A stretch of 64,000 nucleotides of DNA, taken from Ifrita kowaldi. Its lineage: Eukaryota > Chordata > Aves > Passeriformes > Cinclosomatidae. The notes below the pieces were generated by a model that was given only the letters and a program-made list of their open reading frames with translations, was not told the origin of the DNA and searched no databases. Below are positions 26,001 to 36,742 of the stretch, piece after piece; position 1 is the first letter of the stretch, and each line of letters begins with the position of its first letter. The stretch spans positions 162,158 to 226,157 of the forward strand of contig VZRS01004545.1 in the NCBI GenBank assembly GCA_013398055.1, given 5' to 3'. Position numbers and translations under genes: made by a program.

Positions 26001-29000
26001 CCCTCAGATATGACCATGTCTCTCTTGCACTGGGAGCCCAGCACTCCAGGGCGTGTCTCAGCAGGGACTGAGTGGACAGGAAGGATCACCTCACTTCAGC
26101 ATCTGCTGAAGATATTCCGCCAGGTGATTTCTGAAAGTCTGCCACACACGTTGCTGAAGGACAATGTATATGTGACACTAAACGTAAACTTGCATTTCTT
26201 CTGTTTTTTAATTTTCTTAATGGGTAGTTTTATGCAGAATGGCAGAATGATGTTGCCAGCAAGTCCCTGTTCCCCAGCAAAATGCTCACTTCATTAACCC
26301 CCAGCAGACTGCATGGTAACAAGGCCCTTTTTATGCAAATAGATTTATTAGAATTTCTACCTATCCCCACACAAATCATCTTTTGCCTTTTGAGTTTTGG
26401 TAAAGCCATTAACAGCAAACATGGGAGCAGGAACAGACTTCCTTCCTTTTCTCCTCCATTTGGACATGGGGAGCAGGGGAAGCTGGCATGCTGCAGTTTG
26501 CTCAGCAGTGAGGTGTAAGGGACATGAAACACAAATGAAATGTGGGAAGAAAGGTTTTTTCACTGATTAAAGAAGAGGATGGTCCTTACACAAGTGGATT
26601 GCTGTCTCTGGAAGCGCTTGCTTTGATCCCTCTAAGCTTGTGTGGAATTAATTAGGTAAAACCCCCAGCATTTACCTTGGGCTGTGGTATCACCTGGAGG
26701 ACACTTGGCATGAATTAGAGTTGGTTTATCGCAGAAGCTTGAGCCGCAAAATGATCTGTCTAGTGAGAGAGTCTGCCAAGTAATTCACAGGAGGTGGCAA
26801 GCAAAGTAGCATTTTTGTAATTTTAATTAGGTTTGGGTGGGAAAGAGGTTATCTTGAATAGAGCAAGAGGCAGAACGATGACCTTACTGAATATCTCATG
26901 GACTTCCTTTTATACAGCTGGGATATGAGGATGCACTCTGCAAATTTGCTCAGATGTTTTCTCGCTACTTAGAGAATTTTAAAAGGGAGGGGGTGGTTTT
27001 TGGTTTTTTTTTAATAAGATAACAGGAGTAAGACTGCTGTGGAAAAAGGCTTGGTTCAGGCACCAGAGAAAGGGTTGCTGTGACCTCTGCGTAGGGGTGG
27101 ATGCACTGCCTGTAGAGGCTGGAAAAATGCCACCAGATGTCTCTGCAGCCTAAAAAATGTTGGGATGCTGCTGGGCAGACTGCCTTGCCTGCCCTTGCCC
27201 TTCAGTAAAGACGAGATTTAATGGAGGAAGAAAGGCGTGCAAACCCCGAATTAAACCCGCACATACGAACCCTTCCTCCTCCTCCTCCTCCCCAAATGCA
27301 AGGTTCGCAACCCCCATCCAGGTCGCCGCTGATTTCTCCGCAAGTGAGGGAGCCAGATTATGCCACAAAGTAACTTTTCCTTCTTGTTTTGGGGAAAAGC
27401 ATATTGTTAGTGCAGTTTCATGACACTGCTTTGCCTTACATAGAGCATGCCTAAGGCGAAATTCTGACAGTCTTGTCTGCAGGGTCACCATCAGTGTGCT
27501 TGCAACAGCAACTGAACCCCTTAAAAGCTTTGGAGGCAATAATCAATCCCACCCCTCACTGTTCCCATGAAACAGGGAAGTTAAATCATTTACCCGAAAT
27601 CTCACTTGGAATAAGTGCATGGTCAGGCACGGGATGCATGGACTTAATTGAATTCTCCCTTATAGGGGCAGTGCTGATTGCAATTGCATACAGAAAGATC
27701 AAAGTGTTTTCTCATTCCCAGATCTCAGCCACAAGAATCACACCACCATTTACCGCCCAAGACAGCAATTATTTATGCTGCCAGTCAATTAAAGGAAGAC
27801 AACAAAACCAAAAATCCCTAAACAAATGTAATTTTTTGTGTGTAGCTCAGACCTTCTATCTGCAATTTAGGGCAATGTGAAGGGCAGCCAGGCTGATTCC
27901 TTTTATTGCCCTGTGGGCAGTTTTAAATTTCAGCGAAGAAGGGGGTGGTAAGGGAAGGGAGAGTGGCAAAAATTAGATCTGAGGGAGGTCAACTATATCC
28001 ACTTAACTGGTATTGACCTAGTTGTAACCAGAGCCGAGCCCAGCCTGGGTATTGGAATTCCTCTGGCCACATCTCTGACAATGTGCAGGCCCTGAAAATA
28101 CCTAAATCCCTGTAGCACAGTGAAGTCCCTACAGCCTGAAAACCACTATACATGCTGCTTGTAGCTGCTTGGGGCTGAGTGTAATAAGAAAGAGAAGCTG
28201 GGGTAAATTTACTGGGGGATTAAGGGGAACAAGGTACTTTCTTCCCTCTTTCTGGGTAAAGTGTGGAAAGCCCCAGGAAATTACTGCTCTATGTTTCAGT
28301 TGATGCACTAAAAAGTCCAAAACCTTTCTGAGAAAGAATCTTTACAATTAAGGAAATCTTATGCTTTAGTCTCATTCCTCAGTTCCTGAAAAGTTCCCCA
28401 ACTCGCAGCTTGTTTTACACCATTTTAGGATGCAAAAATAGCAAAGTATAATGGAGCATCAGACCCATATTTCTCTTCAGACTCCTGAGTGTGCTTTCCT
28501 CCTGCAAACACGTGAAAGGGAAACCAGATACTCCTAGCCTCAGTGTGAGAAAATTGTGTTAATTTTAATAACTTACAGTGTAACTGTTATACCCCAATGC
28601 AGTAGCTATGCTGATAGAAAGTGAGCACCAACATATGACTCAAAAATGTGTCTGTTAAAATAAAATAATAATAATAAAAAGGCTTGGCTTACATTAGTTA
28701 TACGTTTGGCTGAAATGCTGAGCCTTGGACTTATGAGCTGGCTCTAGCTCTGCTGGTCCACAGAAAGATTGAATTCATTACTTGGGAAACCTTCATGGAG
28801 GGCATGCTGCCTCCAATCCCAGGGAGCAACTACGATGAATAAGAATGGACATGGGCTAATTCAAACCCTTCTTCCATCTTTCAAATCAACTTAGTGATTT
28901 CTCTCTTCTTTGTGGTTTCCAGCCAATTGTCATTTTCAGTGCATCCTATCGCCCTGCAGTACGAACTGTTCTGGGAATACACTTCATTCCTCCAGCAGCC

Positions 29001-32000
29001 TCTCAGCAATGCCAAGGAATGTAGCTCTTCTGGTTACAATTAAGAAATTCAACATACAAATGCTCCCCAAGTGCACCAGAACCTGCTTGTGACCTTCACG
29101 CAACTGAATCTGAAGGAGTCGAAGCAATTCTTTGTTCTTTGGTTGCCATAATGAGTGGAAGGAAGGGAAGTGTGTGTGGGGGGAACCTCCATTCCTCTAG
29201 AGAGGCAGCATGGTTTCAGGGGTCAGCTACATAGAAACTGGCACAGGGAAGTGAAGTTTCCAGGGCATTTCCACAGGGCACTCTGGGCTGCAGAGCCGCT
29301 GGGAGGATGCCAGCCTGTGCTTGGCAGAGCCCTCGTGCAGTGGCACACTTGCTGGGTTGGCAGGTTTAATTCTCAGCACTGCATGGCAGAAGGTGTGCTG
29401 GCAGGGTGAGCACAGGCAGCAGTGGAGCCTCCCTGTCTCCTGCCACGCTCTCCTGGGCACCTCTGGTCCCCAGGGCCACCGCTAAGCACCTGGGTAGGGC
29501 TGCCTCCAGCTGCCTCTGCTCCACCCCCATGGACTCTCTCTCTCGGTCTGAACTCTTCTGGGGCCTCTGCATAGGCCCACTGAGAGCAGACTCTACCCCT
29601 GCCTTCTGTCATGTTGCTGTCCAGGTGAGGCAGCTTAAGAAGCAATTACAGAACAGTTCTATAATTCCTATTTTTATATAGAGTCCATTTAAGCAAAACC
29701 CCATATACCTTTGGACTGTGAGCATGAACGTATTAAATGGGTTTGAGGTTGTGCCCCCCCGCCTCTCTTCAGCCTCTGCATTTCAGCCACATGCTGGTTT
29801 TAAAATTTTCTTTACCCTAAAACTGAGGATGACACTCTTGCCCAAGAAAAGAAATATATTTGTGTTTTCCAGATGGCTGGAGACAGCGAAGGAATAGCAT
29901 GGGAAGTCCTTGATGTGGAATCTCATTATCCACGAGAAGCTGGGGGGTCCTTGGAGCTCTCCAATGACACCTCCTTTTCACTGAGGATCAAAAATGCGAC
30001 CAGCCGAAACAGCGGGACCTACAAGTGCACTTTGTGGGGGCAGAGCGGAGAACTCAATCTGAGCAGCACAGTCATATTAAAAGTAACAGGTACAGTAGAG
30101 AGCTTTGACTGTCCCATGCTCCACGTGGCATGTCAGGAAGGTAACAGTTTTAAAATATTTTACAAACACCAGAGCAATGTAACACCTTGCTTTACATTTT
30201 AGGTTGCCCTGGAATAGAAGAGGACAAACTAAAAAAATACAAAGGCGAGCTCTTCATGCTGACTTGCCTTGGGATTTTTTACTTGCTGCTCATCTTCTTT
30301 ACCTGTGTAAGTAATTCCCTTTCTCATAAGTAAAGCAACAAAACCGACCAAAATATCCCCACTCATTTTCTCTGCTAGCACTACTTCAACACAGCTGGTC
30401 TGAAGTTGGTGTCCATGCTTAATTTATGATTAAACTCAGGTACATGGAGTCCTCTTTGGAACTCTATCCATGAGGATGGAGTTCCAAAGAGAGAGAACTG
30501 CACCCTGATCTAACTCAAACCATCAGTTATTTTTCTGCACTCTCACTGCTCATTTCTGCTTCCAATTAGTCTGTGTAAACTACTCATCAGTTTAAGGGCA
30601 CAGCAACAGGTCTTCTGGCTTAGTACCTGGGAACAGCATTTGTCTAAGATGGAGGCACAGGCCCCTTGGAGCCCTTCCCCAGCTATGGAATTGCCTTGTG
30701 TGGTGGCAGGATGGACATGTCCAAGTCCACCTGCTTTTTGCCTCAGTTTGCCCCACTGGTGAATTGGTGACTACCCCATTTCAGGCGAGCATTTTTGTGA
30801 AGTCACGTCTTTCTTGTTAAACAGACATTTTAAGATACATGGAAAAAAACCTCTTTGAGGGGTTTATCCATGCCTTTACTGCTGGCTGGTAGTTCTGGAA
30901 AAGGAAGGGAGAGGAGGTACTTGGGAAGCTCACTGCATAGAAACAAAACTATGCTTTGGGTGCAGTGGCAGTGGGGTCACCCCTTCATGCAGAGGTCTGC
31001 ACCTCCTGGTTCAGAGGCAGCATGAATCTGGGGTGTCAGTGCATCACTGGCTGCATTTGTAATAATGTAAAACAAAACCAGCCCCAGCATTTTGGGAGGT
31101 CAGCTTTAACTTTTGCTGCCTGTTTCATATTTGCCTTCTTGTTTTGCTCCTCAGCAGATGAATCATAACTGTTGATCAGAGTATATCCAATTAGCTGCGC
31201 TAAATGTAGCTTTCCATGTATCTTCAGGGAGCGATTAAATTTGTGCCTGTCTCTTTTTTAGATTGACAATTCTGCCAGTAATTTGTGCCGTTCAGACTAA
31301 AGTTTGACAAGATAAATCTTGTAGGAATTTGTTAGGATGGAAGTATGAAAGCAAGGATATCACTCAGAAGAGACAGATGCCCCATGTTCTTCTGAGTCCT
31401 GAAAGAATTTCAGATCTCTTCAGAAATCTCTCCTCCCCTTACATTAAAAAAAAAAAAAAAAAAAAAAATCCCTGTTTTAGTGGTGCAGTTATAAAAAGCA
31501 GAGCTGTGTAGTGAAGATAATCACTCTGGTGGAATTACGTGTATCTTACTTTTGGGTGAGGCCCTGTCTCAGGTATCAACCCAGCTTTCATCAAAATTTA
31601 ATATTGACCTGATCTCACAAGTGGGGTTCATTATTTAAAATGCCTGTTAAGTTCTTACAGGTTGCCTTGTCCTCTTCTTTAGTGGAGATTGTGTCTTATC
31701 TCCACTAAACTCAACAGTGACATTCACTTTAGAACTGGTTGGCAGGACTGGGGCTTTACTTTGACAACTTGATGAAAATGTTTCAGGCACTGGCTTGCAT
31801 TGAAAGCAGGTGGAAGCATACTTGCAAGAGCTTGATGCAAGGCCAGTGGAGATGAAAATGTGGATTAAATAAAATTTCCTTTTTTGACTAAGGCTTTTGT
31901 CCTATAAAGTTCATTGATTTAGCAAGAAACAGCAGCTTTTGTTTGTACTGGGTGTTTCCAGTGACAAACAAATGGGAAATGTGTAATGAGCTATGGTTAG

Positions 32001-32257
32001 CAAAGAGAAAAATGAAAACTTTCAAAAGTTTAGTTTTTTTAAATTAGCTTTCATAGGAATTCTTAGTTTTAAGCTTGCCTTTGTGTTTTCTCTTTTAGAC
32101 ATGTCTAAGAAAAGAGAGTATGTCTTCCAATTACCAAAAAACCAGACCTGATATGAAGCACATCCTCACCCTCATCAACGTACATGAAATGACAACTTCC
32201 CAGCATTTAAATGGCAACAGCACTTGCAAAAATGAGCCTACTTCAAGTTCTGTCTAA
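19969..32257 (+). CDS. CD83: CD83 antigen, complete five-exon coding region
   Basis: The gene is read by joining 19969-20011, 20141-20271, 29873-30089, 30203-30306 and 32099-32257, giving 217 codons and a TAA stop. Every intron has GT/AG ends and the frame stays open. CD83 is a type I membrane glycoprotein of mature dendritic cells and activated lymphocytes that modulates T- and B-cell responses and MHC II/CD86 surface stability. Residues 1 to about 21 are a hydrophobic signal peptide. Residues about 29-130 form a V-type Ig domain with the C41-C110 pair, W56 and the NSGTYKC motif before strand F. C132 sits in the stalk, residues about 146-165 span the membrane, and residues 166-217 are cytoplasmic. 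The stretch SLRIKNATSRNSGTYKC and the stalk/TM junction closely match mammalian CD83 as I recall it (human 205 residues). N-glycosylation sequons occur at N89, N99 and N120. The tail is unlike the human tail. The ATG has G at -3 and precedes the signal peptide, and no ATG lies between the kappaB sites and this start. Confidence 0.96.
20141..20271 (+). CDS. CD83: CD83 coding exon 2 (N-terminal half of Ig domain)
   Basis: The exon follows a TGCTTTGCAG acceptor and codes residues 15-58. It finishes the signal peptide and enters the Ig domain with C33, C41 (canonical B-strand cysteine) and W56. It ends on a complete Lys codon before GTAAGA, so the Ig fold is interrupted by a phase-0 intron. A two-exon V domain is also the arrangement of mammalian CD83. 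Confidence 0.94.
24530..24547 (+). repeat. C-rich run in CD83 intron 2
   Basis: A C-rich tract interrupted by single T residues, flanked by T-rich sequence. Confidence 0.9.
25640..26140 (-). mobile_element. CR1 LINE fragment, antisense, in CD83 intron 2
   Basis: The plus strand shows the familiar reverse complement of CR1. Landmarks include 'ctcaaggctgtgtctag' near 25652, 'ctctctgggcagcccattcc' near 25709, 'tgcccattgcctcttttc' near 25798, 'ctcctccaggctgaac' near 25914 and 'tgtctctcttgcactggg' near 26017. The element runs 3' to 5' from left to right. The terminal 8-bp tail is missing at the left end, and coding potential is lost. Confidence 0.9.
27274..27292 (+). repeat. TCC triplet run
   Basis: Six TCC units in CD83 intron 2. 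Confidence 0.9.
27560..27640 (+). repeat. MIR-like ancient SINE remnant in CD83 intron 2
   Basis: The order 'aacaggg-aagttaaatcattta-ccc', then 'aataagtgcatgg', then 'cacgggatgcatggac' follows the core and 3' part of tRNA-derived MIR/CORE-SINEs. This is a pattern match at high divergence. Such elements are rare and very old in birds. Confidence 0.4.
28656..28680 (+). repeat. AAT/AAAAT simple repeat
   Basis: A short AT-only microsatellite in CD83 intron 2. Confidence 0.9.
29873..30089 (+). CDS. CD83: CD83 coding exon 3 (C-terminal half of Ig domain)
   Basis: The acceptor is TGTGTTTTCCAG. The exon codes residues 59-130 plus the first base of codon 131. It begins with an internal Met codon that should not be mistaken for a start. 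It contains the sequons N89-D-T, N99-A-T and N120-L-S, and the Y108-x-C110 motif of the F strand. Position 103 is Arg where human CD83 has Cys. The donor is GTACAG at 30090. Confidence 0.95.
30203..30306 (+). CDS. CD83: CD83 coding exon 4 (stalk and transmembrane segment)
   Basis: The exon follows a 113 bp intron and a TTTTAG acceptor and codes residues 131-165. C132, followed by Pro, matches the membrane-proximal cysteine used for covalent dimers in human CD83. A basic Lys-rich stretch at 139-144 leads into a 20-residue hydrophobic span ending FFTC. The donor is GTAAGT in phase 0. Confidence 0.94.
30452..30491. repeat. Short inverted repeat in CD83 intron 4
   Basis: The arms 30452-30469 and 30474-30491 are reverse complements at 17 of 18 positions, and the mismatch is a T opposite G. 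Only 4 nt separate them. The stem is too short for a typical pre-miRNA. It could be a cruciform or an RNA hairpin, or a template-switch scar. Confidence 0.8.
31446..31468 (+). repeat. Poly-A run in CD83 intron 4
   Basis: Twenty-three A residues. The sequence upstream is not a recognised retrotransposon or processed transcript. Confidence 0.95.
32099..32257 (+). CDS. CD83: CD83 coding exon 5 (cytoplasmic tail, stop)
   Basis: The acceptor is TTCTCTTTTAG after a 1,792 bp intron. The exon codes residues 166-217 and the TAA stop. The tail starts TCLRK, a positive-inside stop-transfer signal, and ends SSSV. It has no clear similarity to the human tail, which ends TELV. The splice joins in frame and the exon has one open frame to the stop, so I take it as the genuine last exon, though this is the least conserved part of the gene. 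Confidence 0.88.
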   Translation, partial: TCLRKESMSSNYQKTRPDMKHILTLINVHEMTTSQHLNGNSTCKNEPTSSSV

Positions 32258-32996
32258 GCTGATGTTGATGGCACTGCGGACTCATCAGTAAACACAAGCT
32301 GGATGGCTGAGTGGTATGGAGAGGAAATAAATGATAATATCTGGTCTCTTCAGAACAGCCTGAAAGTACAGGTACCTTGTCAGTGATCTGCCTGTGCTGG
32401 ACAAGCCTTCAACAAGCACTGTTATGCACTACAGTAACTTTTGAGAGTTAGTCAGCTAAGAAATACCTTTACAGCCACCCAATGTGTTACAAGGCTGTTA
32501 TGAGTTTGGTATCAACTTTGTTTCACTCTGCTGTGAAGCCCTCTTTTTCTGAGCAAGAACACACTTCTAACATGATGACTGAGTTATAGGAAGGCCACGG
32601 CTGTGCAAAGCCAGCAGATTAAGCTCTTCACTGGACTGATACCTCCCACCTTTCCAAAGCAAACACAACAGATGCTGTGGTATGAAAAGATAAGTGTGTG
32701 GGGCTGTCTCTGCTCTGAGCCTGATCCTGGAGTTCCCTTATTGCCAATGAGATGTAACTCATCATGTGATGTTCAAGTAGGCTGAAGACGTAACTTCATG
32801 CTCTTGCACTGGATGGATCAAAGCAACATCCACTTTTAAATCTTAGAGTGACAGGCTGAGAAGGAAGAAGATTTTCTCAAAATCTTTCTGGACTGTATGG
32901 ACCTTTTATCTCAGCAGGAGAAATAGGGACATATTTTCCAGATTAATCTGTAGGAAGCTTCAACAAGACTGTTAAATAAGAATGAAGAAGACTGTG

Positions 32997-33051
32997 ATAT
33001 TAAGGACATGTAAGGACATATTAAGGACATGTAAGGATATTAAGGACTTAT
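32997..33051 (+). repeat. Small tandem repeat in CD83 3' UTR
   Basis: About 2.5 copies of a 19-21 bp unit of the form ATATTAAGGACATGTAAGG are arranged head to tail. The copies are almost identical, which suggests recent slippage. The number of copies may vary between individuals. Confidence 0.85.
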
Positions 33052-33791
33052 TTTGTGGTTTACAAAACAGGGAGCCAAATGTATGCAACACTTCTGTCAG
33101 TCAAGTTACATGAGTGAGAACCAAAGCCATGGCTTGGAAGAAATCAACCAACCATGTATGTGGGATGTATTAAGTTAACTATGAGATCCAGGAATGGAAG
33201 ATGGGGCAAATGAGTACCTGTTTTTGGTGTTGGAACTGTATACATGCAAAAAAAGGACATGAGAAAAGCTGAACTCAGGCACACAATAAAGGGCAGAGAA
33301 GATTTGTCCTTTTGGACCAAAGCACAAGGGATCCTGGAGTCTGAATTCAAGGAACCTTCCTCTATTGGATTGCTAGTGCAGAAGGTGAAGGAAAAAGGGA
33401 GTCTAGAGTGACTGTGGGTGCGTATGCCATAATGCCAGAATTTGAGCCCAAACATCAGAATTTGCATACCCTGAAGAACACAGTCTTAAAAAATACTACA
33501 AGAACTGACCGGCAACATTAGGATTTTTAATGCAGGCTGTTGACAAAAAGATTTTTCTGTAATCCTGTGACTAATTTTGAAGTGTTGATGGGTAGAAAGC
33601 TGTACATCACTCAGCACTGGCTCTGTGAGCAGGGTAGATGTCTGCTTTGCTGGAGTCCAGGAGGTTCCTGACCAGAACAACTTCTAGTTACAAGGGATTT
33701 GCAAATTACTTAGAACAGAGTAAAGTAATGTCACATTGGCTTTGTTGGTTTTTTTGTAATTTTTACATTTAAATGCGCATAGCATACTTGA

Positions 33792-33797
33792 AATAAA
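33792..33797 (+). terminator. CD83: Probable CD83 poly(A) signal
   Basis: A canonical AATAAA with a GT-rich downstream element starting at 33821. It is the only one of the four candidate hexamers for which I see a clear downstream element at the right distance. Confidence 0.6.
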
Positions 33798-34498
33798 AAA
33801 TCAGAGGTAACCTACCATTTGGTTTTGTGTGCCACATATGGCAAATAAACCCAGAAAAACTCCGTATCGATTGCATTTTATTTTACAAGTAGCATAATTA
33901 TATCAAATAAGGTGGAGATGTGATTCAGCCTCTTCTGCAGGAGAAAGCACGTATGTGTGTATAACCGATTAAGCAATGGATAATTTTATGCACTTCTAAG
34001 GACCTAACACCATTTAAATTTTCCTCAAAATTTCACTTTCTGTCCAAAGTACATTATAAAACACATATTCCCTACCAAAAAGCAAGTCATTAGGGAAAAC
34101 ACAAGGGTGTTTCAGTCTGCCCACCGTCACTTTTAAACATGGCCCACATCCTGGGTGACCTGTATGTTTAGGAGGCAAAAATATGAACTGAATGTGTATT
34201 TGTTTCTCCATTTGATCAGAAAGGCTTAATACCTGACAGTCGTAGTTTGTTGGGGTTTATTATCATAGAATGCTAAGAGGTTGGAATGGGTCTTAAAGAT
34301 CATCTAGTCCCAGCACCCCTGCCATGGGCGGGGACGCCCCTCCCACTACACCAGATTATCCAAGGCCTTATCCAACCTGGCCTTGAACACTGCCAGGGTT
34401 GGGGCATCCACAACCTCCCTGGACAACCTCTTCCAGGGTCTCACCACCCTCATAGTAAAATATTTCTTCCTGATCTTCTAGCCTAAATTTCCCCTCTT

Positions 34499-35128
34499 TC
34501 AATTTGTACCCCTTGGTCCTTGTCCTGTCACTACAGCTCCTAATAAAGGCTTCCACTTTGGCTTCCTTGTAGGCCCCTTCAAGAGCTGGAGGGTTGCTGT
34601 GAAGTGTCCACAAAACCTTCTCTTCTCCAGGCTGAACACCCCTAATTTTCTTAGCCTGTCTTTGTAGAGGAGGAGCTCCAGTCCTCTTATCAACTTTGTG
34701 GCCCTCCTCTGGACTTGCTCCAGCAGTTCCATATCCTTTTTATGTTGGGACCCCATAGCTGGATGTAGCACTCCAGGTGGGGTCTTGTCAGAGCACAGTA
34801 GAAGGGCAGAATCCTCTCCCTCACCCTGTTGGCCACTCTCCTTTTGATGCAGCCCAGGATTTGATTGGATTTCTGGGCCGTGAGCACACACAGCTGGCTC
34901 GTGGAGTTTTTCGTTAAGTATCACCCCCAAGTCTTTCTCTGCAGGGCTGCTCCCAATCACTTCTCTGCCTAACCTGTGGGTGTGTCTGAGCTTGCCGTGA
35001 TCCAGGTACAGGACCTTGCACTTTGTTTTGCAGAACTTCATGAGGTTTGCATGGGCCCACCTCTCAAGCCTGTCCATGTCCCTCTGGATGGAATCCGTTC
35101 CCTCCGGCATGTCTAACACACTACACAA
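34499..35128 (-). pseudogene. CR1 ORF2 C-terminal region, open 209-codon remnant
   Basis: The frame contains RWAHANLMKF, SSPAEKDLGVILNEKL and QHKKDMELLEQVQRRATKLI, the standard CR1 ORF2 region downstream of the catalytic box. A frame change occurs near 34860-34890, where the neighbouring frame carries the expected SNQILGCIKRR-type segment. It is not a host gene. Confidence 0.88.
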
Positions 35129-35500
35129 CTTGGTGTTGTCAGCAAACTTTCTGAGGGTTCATACTCTATTCCACTGTCCACGTCACCAACACAGATGTTG
35201 AACAGCATTGGCCCCAGTACTGACCTCTGAGGGACACCACTCATCACTGGACAATGAACCATTGACCACAACTCTTTGTGTGTGGCCATCCAGCCAGTTC
35301 TTTAACCATTGAGTGGTCCATCCATCAAATCCATGTCTCTCCAATTTGGAGACGAGGATATTGTGTAGGACAGTGTCAAACGCTTTGCGTAAGTTCAGGT
35401 AGACAATGTCAGTTGCTCTGCCCCTGTAGACCAACATTGTAGCCCCATCACAGAAGGTCACCAAATTTCTCCTTTGTAAAGCCACGTTGGCTGTTACCAA
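35129..35500 (-). pseudogene. CR1 ORF2 reverse-transcriptase core, broken
   Basis: The minus strand encodes a recognisable RT block containing LRKAFDTVLH (catalytic Asp motif region), then a shift of frame before the GPVLFN-like segment. The catalytic FADD box reads FADN at 35135-35146, so a metal-binding Asp is replaced. The frame break and this change together make the enzyme inactive. Confidence 0.85.
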
Positions 35501-36742
35501 TCAGCTCTTTGTTTTCCATGTGCCTTAGCATATTTTCCAGGATAATCTGCTTCATGATCTTGCCTGGCACGGAGATAAGACTGACTGGTCTGTAGTTCCC
35601 TGGGTCTTCTGCCTTTCCTTTTTTAAAAATGGGGGTTATATTTCTCTTTTTCCAGTCATCAGGGACTTTACCTGACTATCATGATTTCTCAGAAATGGTG
35701 CCTTAGAAACTTTGTCTGCCAGCTCCCTTGGGACTTGTGGATGATTCTTGTTGAGTCCCATGGACTTGTGTGCATTCAGGTTCCTTTGACGGTCTCAAAT
35801 ACATCATTTGATCATATGATCCTCTCCTACAGAGGTCTCAGGGTCTTCATTCTCCCAGTCCCTACACCTGCCTTTCTCGACTTGGGTGGTGTGGCTGGAA
35901 CACTTGCTGTTGAAGAATGAGGCATGGACATCATTGAGAACCTCAGCCTTCTTTCTGTCCAGGGTAGCCAGGTCTCCTGTTTCCTTCTGGAGAGGGCTCA
36001 CATTATCCCTGGTTTTCTTTTGCTTGCAATATATCTATAGAAGCTCTTTCTGTCATCCTTGATATACTGGGCCAGACTCAATATTAACTGGGCCTTGGCT
36101 TCCCTAGCCTTGTCCCTAGTTTCCCGTATTCCTCCCAGATCACCTGTCCTTTTTTCCACTGCCTTTCCACTGCCTTTCACTTTCCAAAGCTTCTTGTTTC
36201 TCCCTGAGCTTGCTCAGCAGCTCCTTATCCATCCATGGATGCCTCTTGGCATTTCTTCCCAATTTCCCCCTTGTTGGAATCTATTGCTCCTGAACTTGGA
36301 GGAAGTGATCCTTGAAATTCAGCCAGCATTCTTGGGCCCCTCTGCTCTCCAGGGCTCCATCCAATGGGACTCTCTGGAGTAGGTCCTTGAAGAGGCCAAA
36401 GTCTGCTCTCCTGTCATCTGGGGCAGTGATTTTGCTGCGTGCCCTTCTCACTGCCCTGAGGATCTTTATCTCCACCATCTCGTCATCACTACAGTGCCTT
36501 GGAGCACTGCATTCCCCACCAGCTCCTCCCTGTTGGTGAGCACAAGGTCCAGCATGGCACCTCTCCTTGATGGCTCCTCAATCACTTGTGTATGGAAGTT
36601 GTCTTTGACACATTTGAGGAGTCTCTGGGATTACTTTTGCCCTGCCATGTTGTCCCTCCAACAGACATCGACGAGGTTGAAATCCCCCATGAGGACCAGG
36701 GCTCGAGAGTGTGTGGCCACACCCATCTGCCTACAGAGGGCT

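Larger units (their letters stand above)
20272..29872 (+). other. CD83: CD83 intron 2 (9.6 kb)
   Basis: This large phase-0 intron splits the Ig domain. It contains an antisense CR1 (25640-26140), a MIR-like remnant (27560-27640), a C-rich run (24530-24547), a TCC run (27274-27292) and an AAT-rich run (28656-28680). The open frames inside it, the longest being 172 codons on the minus strand at 21767-22285, show no family signature. Human CD83 intron 2 is reported to hold a dendritic-cell enhancer, so regulatory sequence here is plausible. Apart from a bare GGAATTCC at 28054 I cannot point to one. Confidence 0.85.
30307..32098 (+). other. CD83: CD83 intron 4
   Basis: This intron is bounded by GTAAGT and a TTTTAG acceptor. 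It contains a tight 18-nt-arm hairpin at 30452-30491 and a 23-base A run at 31446-31468. Nothing else is recognisable. Confidence 0.85.
32258..33815 (+). other. CD83: CD83 3' UTR (probable extent)
   Basis: The most convincing poly(A) signal is AATAAA at 33792-33797, followed about 25 nt later by the GT-rich GGTTTTGTGT at 33821-33830. This would give a UTR of about 1.55 kb. Alternative AATAAA hexamers at 32326-32331, 33285-33290 and 33844-33849 could give shorter or slightly longer forms. No open frame in the region resembles a protein. Confidence 0.6.

Noticed and set aside
29873..30202. Stand-alone 109-codon gene starting at the ATG at 29873
   Set aside because: The ATG is the first codon of CD83 exon 3. 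The frame after 30089 is intronic sequence.
31329..31511. Poly-A run at 31446 as the tail of a processed pseudogene or SINE
   Set aside because: The sequence just upstream matches no transcript or SINE that I recognise, so only a simple A run is reported.
34499..35128. 209-codon minus-strand frame as a host gene
   Set aside because: Its motifs are those of CR1 ORF2, and it continues into other CR1 parts with frame breaks.
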